Source of the DNA: Ascaphus truei
Taxonomy: Eukaryota; Chordata; Amphibia; Anura; Ascaphidae
Reading direction: 5' to 3'
NCBI GenBank assembly: GCA_036426205.1
Contig: WSYH01002486.1
Coordinates: 1-64,000 of the forward strand
Length of the DNA stretch: 64,000 nt
Part shown: piece by piece, positions 57,522 through 64,000 of the stretch
Position numbering within the stretch: position 1 is the first letter of the stretch
How the letters are laid out: every line of letters begins with the position of its first letter
The notes under the pieces: model-generated
Database searches by the model: none
The model's input: only the letters and a program-made list of their open reading frames with translations
What the model was told of the DNA's origin: nothing
Program-made: the position numbers and the translations under genes

Positions 57522-59220
57522 TGTAGCCCCGAGGTATTTTTCCACTTACTGGCCCCCCTCCGCGAGTGCCGTGCGGTAGCGGGTGCCGCCGGAGGCTGCG
57601 ACGGACCCGCCGGCACTTCGCGAGGGTGGGGGCCAGAGCAGGGAGCAGCGCGATGCCCTGCGGTGCAGGCTGGTTGCCGGGGACGCGATCGGGCCGTCGC
57701 TAGGGCCGCGATCGCGTTGCCACCGGCCCGGCTTGTGAAGGAGAGGGCGCCGCCATTGCGCGTTAGCTCGCGCATGCGCAGTAGGCGGCAAGCGCAGGGA
57801 AGGCTCCAGACAGGTCGCTCATGCGCAGGTAGGATCCCCAGAGCTAGGGACAGATCGCGCGAGGGCAGGCATAGGGAGACAGAGATCAGGTGCTCCCTTG
57901 TGGCCAATAGGGCTGGAGGAAGCTCAGCTCGGGAAAATAGATACATTTCCCGGGCTTTGCATGAGTCAGTCAGGCAGAGGAGAAAGAAGGAGAAGGAAGG
58001 GTGCAGGGAGCTAGTGGCTCCTGTACCAGGTAAGGGTTCTCCTTAGGTCCCCAGGCAGGCCCCAATTCCCGGTAAGGGCAGGGGGTAACTGAAGAGGGAC
58101 GGCCCTAGATAGGGAAGGTCACCCTTAGGTGTGTAAGGTGCAGGTTTGGCAGTGCCACAGCGGGTAGTGCTCTGCGCACTGGCAAATAGGCACAGAGTGT
58201 GTGCAGTGGATTTGCTGCGGGATTCAGGTGGCTGTGTGCGATTGCAGCTGTGTGTGTGTGTCGCTGCATGTGCTGGGCGCAGAGTGTGTGCAGCGTATGT
58301 GGATGTCTGCAGGCTGACTGTGTTAGCTGTGTGTCTGCTGCAGGCTGGTAGTACTAGCAAGTTAATAGTTAGCAGTTTCAGATAGGACTGGGTAGCTAGG
58401 GGAGGGGGCAAGTTATTGTTCCACAGGCCCTAGGAGTTTTCCCCAAGCCACCCCAGGTTGCGGTTCATCAGGGACAGGCCCTAGGTTAGGGTTCCTGTCA
58501 CTTTAGGGATAGATAGGGATAGCGGCGGTTGCTGTTCCCGTGATGCGGTTGGTGTTGCCGTGATTCGGTTGCTGTTCCCGGGAAGCGGTGGGACCCTCGT
58601 TGGGGTCCTGGAAAAGTACCTGGATAGGATCAGACGGAGGCATCGCACGTCTGACCCTTTTAGAAGAGTGTTGCGGTCCCGAGCATCGGAGTGCTCGGAA
58701 GGTACCTCTGTATTATAAGTGCACCAACAGGCCTATTAGTTTAGTGACTGCGCAGTCACCCACTACCTCCGTAGGAGTACGAGACATTGGGTGTGGGGGA
58801 TCACAGGACACTGGGTGGGAACACCAGACATTGGGCCGAGGTAATGCGGATAGAGCATAAGGTTATGATGTTGTGTACTGCTTTGTTTGTGTGTTAGTAA
58901 AGTGTTAGTATTATATCTATGAGTGTTGTATTTCTTACCCAGGGCTATCTTTCATAACGGGGATCCTGGGTAAGTGGAGGCGCTGCACCAGGTAAATGGT
59001 AAGGGTTTCCTCAGGCTCCCAGCTAGCGGAGGCTCAGATCTCCTGGAGCCACAGGTGTTATACAGCTACCAGTAGTCCCTTAGAAGAGGTGTGCCGCAGG
59101 GAAAGGGACCGGTTAGACCACAGGGGCCAATGTGAGATTGGGTGGGTCAGGCCGGTTCACAAAAAGGGCTACACCAATGTGAGATTGGGTGGGTCAGGCC
59201 GGTTCACAAAAAGGGCTACA
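57522..59220 (+). mobile_element. LTR 1 of the array (1699 bp)
   Basis: Starts TGTAGCCCCGAGG and ends GGGCTACA, with 8 bp inverted ends (TGTAGCCC/GGGCTACA). The presumed U3 is G/C-rich with GCGCATGCGCA at 57770-57780. Downstream are AGTAAAGTGTTAG near 58898, GGGGATCCTGGGTAAG and TGGAGGCGCTG at 58975-58985. The last 94 bases are a perfect 47 bp tandem duplication. Compared with LTR 2 it lacks about 100 bp in the U3 and differs at many positions, so the two were not identical at recent insertion. Open frames on both strands inside are not genes. Confidence 0.92.
59127..59220 (+). repeat. 47 bp tandem duplication at the LTR end
   Basis: 59127-59173 and 59174-59220 are identical, each starting CCAATGTGAGATTGGG and ending GGGCTACA. 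LTR 2 and the solo LTR at 7070 have one copy. Confidence 0.97.
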
Positions 59221-59222
59221 TT

Positions 59223-59240
59223 TGGAGGCGCTGCTGAGAG
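59223..59240 (+). other. primer-binding site
   Basis: TGGAGGCGCTGCTGAGAG begins two bases after the LTR end CA. A TGG start complements the CCA end of a tRNA. The complement ends ...GCGCCTCCA, which fits a threonine-type tRNA (many end in GCCT before CCA), but I cannot check the tRNA gene. Confidence 0.8.
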
Positions 59241-59301
59241 ATATCAGACCTGGGGTGCCCTGTACATGTTTTTCTAATTTGTGTCCTATTTTTGTTCCAC
59301 C

Positions 59302-61887
59302 ATGTGGGTGCTCTCAAAGCAGGAGGTCTACGCATGGGCCTTGAAGGTTAACGTGCCTCTCAACCGCGCGGTTGCCGTCGGAGCAGTCCCAGTTGACGTG
59401 TCATTGTTAGATGTCCAGCTGCAGGTTCGAAAACTCCCTGGGCTAGCTAATACGTGGGTCAGAGGGCGGAGGTCTGATTCCACCTGGCAATGGACTACCG
59501 TACTGATGCATGTGGGCCAGGCCATAAGCGAGGAAGATGGCCCCCAATTCGTAAATCTGCCCGGGGGTCTGACCGATGGGTGCCCCTTTATTTACCCCGA
59601 CTTGGCAGTTTCTACCTGCACCGAGAGCCCTATTGACATTGATAGTGAGTCTCACCTAAAATGGCGGCTCCCGCCAAATCAAAATAGCACGTGTGCGGCT
59701 GACTGCCAGCCTGCACAGAAGAATGTTGCAACCGGTTATCCAGGACTGGCGGGAAAACCAGAGCCCCGCCCCCACACTGTGAGTGACTCAGAACTGAGCT
59801 CGCAACATTCCCCAAAAGACTGTGCTGCTCCTCCTCTAGAGTCCACCAGGGGGAGGGAGTGTCGTGAGCAGAAACCAGCCATTTCTGTTCCCCCTAAGGA
59901 AAGCAAGGGATGCCGAGAAAAACACCCTTGGCTGTATAGAATCGTACGGGCCCCCCATTTAGTCTTGCCCATGGTGGTGTGCCCGTGTGCGTTAAAAGAA
60001 TGGAAGGTGACGGGTGGCTGGATGGACGGAGCATCTGAGTCACCAGTTGCCCTCACGATGACCGTGGTAGACGGGGAAGAATGCCTGCACGGCCGTCTGA
60101 ATGAATGTGAGTGTGCCGTTGGGGAGCTGACCCAAGGGCCCAAGTGTCCTGACTGTGCGGCGCAGTTCCTGCAACCCAAACCGCCAGCGGCAGAGGACAC
60201 TGTTGCAGAAATGGAGTGTTCCCTCCCCGAGGATGAGAGAGACTGTCAGGGGTTACACCCTGATGTGTATGAGCCCTGGAAATTGCCAGGAATGGAGGTC
60301 ACGGTGCTAATGTGCCCCTGCCTGAGTGAAGCCCTTAAAGAGGGAGTCGAACCGTCCCAGTTACAGCTAGGTTTCAGGTCAACTGAGGTGGACGGAGAAA
60401 CGTTTACCCAGTGTTTTGGCCTCAAATGTGGCTGTTCCCGGAGGGAGGCACTGGCGTGGGAGCCTCAATGTGAGTGTTGCGGGGCCTGGTTCCTAAAGCC
60501 TATCCTGCCCCAGGCGGCGGAACCAGCAGAGGAAGAAGAGGAGGAGCCGGACCTCTCTCCTACAGTAAATTATGCTTGTCCTCAGTTTGTCTTAATTCCA
60601 GAGGCCTCCGGGGACCCGTGTGTCCAGACCACTGTTGCAGACCCTCTCAAAGGGGACATTCAAATGGTAGAGCAGGAACCTCTGATGGCGGAACCTGCGG
60701 AGAAAGAGGCGCCTGATGATGCTACCAAGGTGGGTGAAGCTTCTACTGATTCTTCCACTTCAGCGATGGAGGTGGTGGAGGGGCCGTGTGCCCAAATGGA
60801 CTTTCTAGATGCTGAGCCGGAGTCGCTGAAGGTGGAGCTTCAGATGTCGGAACCCCCGATGTCGGTTCCAGACCCGGTTCCCGAGCAGGAAACACCGAGA
60901 CCAGAACCACAGATCCCGGAAGGCCAGGGTAAGGTGTTTATACCCCCGCCCATGTGTGGTGATTCTAGCGACCAACCGAGCGTGGTGATGCGCCTGCCGG
61001 CGGACCACTCCAGTGAGGTCACCGAGGCAACCACCTCAACTGATGCAGACCATGATGTGGGCCCGTGTGCCCTGCAACGGCCAGTCCGGCCTACCACCGA
61101 GGTACCAGCGGTCCCAGGCTTGGGATCAGTACCTGGCGACAACGATAGGGGTAAGTTGACTGCCCCAGGGGTGTCGGGTGTGAGCTCCCCGGTGATCGTG
61201 GAGCCTGGTGACTCCAGAGGTAGGGTCACCCGGGCGATGGGCTCACCCAGTCATCGCGTCCTGGTGGAGGTGTCTCCCCCAGAAGATCTCTGCAGATCAT
61301 GGAACGAATCCGACCTCATCCAGGTATCCGGTGTAGCGGACCGGAGCGACACATACTCCTGCCCGAGGAGTCTCCAAGCTTGGCCTTCTCAAGACCCGGG
61401 CCTACCCGAAGAAGTTGTACCGTCCAAAGAAGGTGTCACCGTTAAAGGGATGGTTGGAGCGGACAAAGACTGTGTTGAGACCGCTCCGGTAGTTGTGGCC
61501 TCTCCCATGTGCACGATGGAGCATTATGTTCGCCATGTGGTGGACAGAGGAAAGAGACTGAACCTCCCTGTCTCCCGTGAGACGAAACCGGAGGGTCCGG
61601 CAAGGGTCAATACCCCGGACCCCTTACTATTTTTTCTGCAAGGGGGAGAAGGTGGGTTGGTGCAAGGGACTGGTCTTGAGTTCCAAAAGACTCACAGGAG
61701 TCAAGGAGGGATACCCTCACCCAATCAGTTAGGGGCACTCCACTCTGAAACTCAGCTGGCCTCGGGTATCCATATGAGTATTGATGACAAAATGCATGCT
61801 ACATGTGAAATGATTTATGCCATGTATTTTCCACTGTATAACACTCTGTATGGTTGCTACCCAAGCGAGGTCGTTGGGATTCTGTGA
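59302..61887 (+). CDS. 861-codon ORF of a non-autonomous LTR element, gag/PNMA-like start
   Basis: The only ORF of the complete internal region. I choose ATG 59302 (context CCACCATGT) over an upstream GTG in frame. Residues 1-75 (MWVLSKQEVYAWALKVNVPL, then VAVGAVPVDV and VRGRR) resemble the N-terminal domain of PNMA/ZCCHC12-type proteins, derived from Ty3 gag. Residues 227-285 and 338-393 are two copies of a Cys cluster: CPC, a middle C, CxC, then CxxC. Residues 410-600 are acidic, Glu/Pro-rich and low complexity. The last 265 residues are present again in the upstream partial copy. There is no CCHC knuckle, protease, RT or integrase motif, so the element needs another element's enzymes. The TGA stop overlaps the polypurine tract. 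The whole frame is intact. Role inferred: structural protein, not proven. Confidence 0.82.
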   Translation: MWVLSKQEVYAWALKVNVPLNRAVAVGAVPVDVSLLDVQLQVRKLPGLANTWVRGRRSDSTWQWTTVLMHVGQAISEEDGPQFVNLPGGLTDGCPFIYPDLAVSTCTESPIDIDSESHLKWRLPPNQNSTCAADCQPAQKNVATGYPGLAGKPEPRPHTVSDSELSSQHSPKDCAAPPLESTRGRECREQKPAISVPPKESKGCREKHPWLYRIVRAPHLVLPMVVCPCALKEWKVTGGWMDGASESPVALTMTVVDGEECLHGRLNECECAVGELTQGPKCPDCAAQFLQPKPPAAEDTVAEMECSLPEDERDCQGLHPDVYEPWKLPGMEVTVLMCPCLSEALKEGVEPSQLQLGFRSTEVDGETFTQCFGLKCGCSRREALAWEPQCECCGAWFLKPILPQAAEPAEEEEEEPDLSPTVNYACPQFVLIPEASGDPCVQTTVADPLKGDIQMVEQEPLMAEPAEKEAPDDATKVGEASTDSSTSAMEVVEGPCAQMDFLDAEPESLKVELQMSEPPMSVPDPVPEQETPRPEPQIPEGQGKVFIPPPMCGDSSDQPSVVMRLPADHSSEVTEATTSTDADHDVGPCALQRPVRPTTEVPAVPGLGSVPGDNDRGKLTAPGVSGVSSPVIVEPGDSRGRVTRAMGSPSHRVLVEVSPPEDLCRSWNESDLIQVSGVADRSDTYSCPRSLQAWPSQDPGLPEEVVPSKEGVTVKGMVGADKDCVETAPVVVASPMCTMEHYVRHVVDRGKRLNLPVSRETKPEGPARVNTPDPLLFFLQGGEGGLVQGTGLEFQKTHRSQGGIPSPNQLGALHSETQLASGIHMSIDDKMHATCEMIYAMYFPLYNTLYGCYPSEVVGIL

Positions 61888-61896
61888 GGGGGAGAA
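61886..61896 (+). other. polypurine tract
   Basis: GAGGGGGAGAA directly before LTR 2, overlapping the last base pair of the ORF stop codon. Same sequence as 57511-57521. Confidence 0.88.
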
Positions 61897-63628
61897 TGTA
61901 GCCCTGAGGTAAAATTTCACTCTCTGGCCCCCCTCTGCGTGTGCCGGGGGGTCACGGGTGCCGCCGTTGTCACTGACGGACCCGCCGGGAGAACGCAAGG
62001 GTGGGGGCCAGTGCAGGGAGCAGCGCGTTGCCCTGCGGCGCAGGCCGGTTGCCGGGGACGCGATCGGGCCGTCGCTAGGGCCGCGATCGCGTTGCCACCG
62101 GCCCGGCTGGTAAAGGAGAGGGCGCAGCCATTGCGCGTTAGCTCGCGCATGCGCAGTAGGCAGAAAGTGCAGGGAAGGCCCCAGAGAGATCGCGCGAGAG
62201 TAGGGAAGTGTAGGAAAGGGTTGTGGCGGCCATTGGTAGTTCGCGCATGCGCAGGGCAAGTGCGCACGCGGCCCCAATACACAGACAGCCCCCTGGGAAC
62301 TACAATTCCCAGGAGGCATAGGGAGACAGGCATCAGGTGCCTGAGTGTGGCCAATAGGGCTGGAGGAAGCTCAGCCCGGGAATATAGATACATTTCCTGG
62401 GCTTTGCAGAGTGAGTCAGGAAGAGGCAGAGAAAGGAGTAGGAAGGGTGTAGGGAGCGAGTGGCTCCTGCACCAGGTAAGGGTTCTCCTTAGGTCCCCAG
62501 GCAGGCCCCAATTCCCGGTAAGGGCAGGGGGTAACTGAAGAGGGACGGCCCTAGATAGGGAAGGTCACCCTTAGGTGTGTGAGGGTGCAGGTTTGGCAGT
62601 GCCACAGCGGATAGGGCTGTGCGCACTGGCAAATAGGCACAGCGTGCAAGCAGTGGATTTGCTGCGGGTTCCAGTGGATGGTGTGTTATGTTAGCTGTGT
62701 GTTGTCGCTGCATGTACTGGGCGCAGTGTGTGCAGCGTGTGTGGATGTCTGCAGGCTGACTGTGTTAGCTGTGTGTCTTCTGCAGGCTGTTAGTATCAGG
62801 CGGAGTTAGTATATAGGAGTAGCTAGTAAGTTACAGATAGGACTGGGTAGCTAGGGGAGGGGTGCAGGTTATTGTTCCACAGGCCCTAGGAGTTTTCCCA
62901 AAGCCACCCCAGGTTGCGGTTCATCAGGGACAGGCCCTGGGTTAGGGTTCCTGTCACTGTAGGGATAGATGGGGATAGCGGCGGTTGCTGTTCCCGTGCG
63001 ACGGTGGTGTTACCGAGAGACGGTTGTGTTCCCGTGAAGCGGTGGGACCCTCGTTGGGGTTCCTGGAAGAGTACCTGGATAGGATCAGACGGAGGCATCG
63101 CACGTCTGACCCTTTTAGAAGTGTGTTGCGGTCCCGAGCATCGGAGTGCTCGGAAGGTACTTCTGTATTATAAGTGCACCAACAGGCCTATTCATATAGT
63201 GACTACGCAGTCACCCACTACCTTCGTAGGAGTACGAGACATTGGGTGTGGGGGATCACAGGACACTGGGTGGGAACACCAGACATTGGGCCGAGGTAAT
63301 GCGGATAGAGCATAAGGTTATGATGCTGTGTACTGCTTTGTTTGTGTGTTAGTAAAGTGTTAGTATTATATCTATGAGTGTTGTATTTCTTACCCAGGGC
63401 TATCTTTCATAACGGGGATCCTGGGTAAGTGGAGGCGCTGCACCAGGTAAATGGTAAGGGTTACCCCAGGCTCCCAGCTAGCGGAGGCTCAGATCTCCTG
63501 GAGCCACAGGTGTGATACAGTTACCAGTAGTCCCTTAGAAGAGGTGTGTCGCAAGGAAGGGACCGGTTAGACCACAAGGGGCCAATGTGAGATTGGGTGG
63601 GTCAGGCCGGTTCACAAAAAGGGCTACA
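61897..63628 (+). mobile_element. LTR 2 of the array (1732 bp)
   Basis: Starts TGTAGCCCTGAGG and ends GGGCTACA. It carries two GCGCATGCGCA sites (62145-62155 and 62243-62253), an extra U3 block with CTACAATTCCCAGGAGGCAT, and TGGAGGCGCTG at 63430-63440. It is followed by CTAGTATAG. I see no matching target duplication at the left side of the array, which is consistent with truncation or recombination there. Confidence 0.92.
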
Positions 63629-64000
63629 CTAGTATAGACAGAAACAATGTCCAGTCAGTCAGAGGTTAATGTCTGATGTTAATGGGTTAACTACTACAGA
63701 AAGAGAAGATAGAAACTCAATGTGGATTACTTTATCCCTGTCCTTAAAAACAAATGACAGCACGAAATTTTCTTTAATATCAATAACTATTATTATTATT
63801 ATTATTATTGGGATTAGTTCAGAGTAAAAATAATAATAATAATAATCTGCTCTATACAAGTTAATATACTACAAAGAGAGACATATCCAGGAGGGTCAGA
63901 GCCCACTTAACTGAAAACCAGTCAATTACAGGTTAATGCCTGGTTGTTAATGGTTCAGTTACAAGTTTAATTAAGTAAATCATGTATAAATGTTTAAGCT
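63629..64000. other. flank of the LTR array; AT microsatellites
   Basis: No continuation of the transposase-like gene is visible. (TAT)n at about 63788-63809 and (AAT)n at 63829-63846 are complementary and could fold. AGGTTAATG-containing phrases at about 63663 and 63931 are weakly repeated. Confidence 0.6.

Noticed and set aside
57482..57946. Minus-strand open frames inside the LTRs (154 codons here; 196 and 158 codons at 61729-62393)
   Set aside because: They are antisense to G/C-rich LTR and gag-like sequence, partly repeated only because the LTR is repeated, and have no recognisable motif.
56520..58046. Reading the 508-codon frame as one protein
   Set aside because: It is a chimera of a transposase exon, LTR-element internal region and LTR sequence created by a junction at 56622/56623 and a lost stop; not a real gene.
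1..64000. CRISPR array, tRNA, rRNA or prokaryotic operon
   Set aside because: No regularly spaced identical repeats with unique spacers, no tRNA-like A/B box pairs recognised by eye, and all coding signals are eukaryotic transposable elements.

Overview
This window is vertebrate genomic DNA. It most likely comes from an amphibian, probably a frog, but I cannot name the species. The support is the repeat content: a CR1-type LINE tail (written as TTGAAAAAAGAC next to TACATAG repeats), a palindromic hAT MITE beginning CAGGCCTGCACAACTCCAG, a Penelope-like element C-terminus, Tx1-like L1 ORF1 sequence, Rex1/L2-like LINE remnants and several Ty3-type LTRs. I found no single-copy cellular gene, tRNA, rRNA or CRISPR array. 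The window reads as an intergenic or intronic graveyard of nested mobile elements, with intact coding capacity concentrated in the last 10 kb. Family names are assigned by recognition of motifs and sequence, with no database search.

Layout. 1-1.1 kb: LTR-like DNA with tandem repeats. 2.2-5.5 kb: an old LINE remnant broken up by MITEs, including a 535 bp segment bounded by a perfect 27 bp inverted repeat. 6.5-7.9 kb: a palindromic MITE and a solo LTR (7070-7879) with a TATA duplication. 8-11.6 kb: AT-rich, little recognisable. 11.6-13.1 kb: decayed LINE reverse transcriptase. 14.4-16.2 kb: a repeat tail and a solo LTR. 16.2-18.3 kb: nothing recognised. 18.3-21 kb: composite repeat with a GC-rich minisatellite bounded by inverted repeats. 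25.9-28.5 kb: TcMar-like MITE, then a LINE 3' end split by an LTR. 29.9-32.3 kb: Penelope-like element cut by an LTR. 32.5-37.5 kb: more of the minisatellite family and three copies of a palindromic MITE, one carrying a hAT MITE with a perfect 8 bp target duplication. 38.3-39.9 kb: an LTR inserted in a C-rich minisatellite. 41.2-43.9 kb: an internally deleted Tx1-like L1 with target duplication. 43.9-49.1 kb: a LINE endonuclease/RT fragment interrupted by a CR1 element with a largely intact RT.

51-63.6 kb is the most interesting part. A BEN-domain gene (minus strand, one apparent frameshift) stands head to head, 157 bp apart, with a spliced gene (plus strand) whose two exons encode Tc1-like helix-turn-helix sequence. 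This pair looks like the two genes of a DNA transposon. The second exon is broken at 56622/56623 by an LTR retrotransposon array: partial internal region (56623-57521), LTR (57522-59220), complete internal region (59221-61896), LTR (61897-63628). The complete internal region has a primer-binding site, a polypurine tract and one 861-codon ORF, but no protease, RT or integrase. The ORF has a PNMA-like start and two copies of a cysteine cluster I do not recognise. The same 11-base motif that starts its primer-binding site also occurs inside the 3' part of at least six LTRs across the window.
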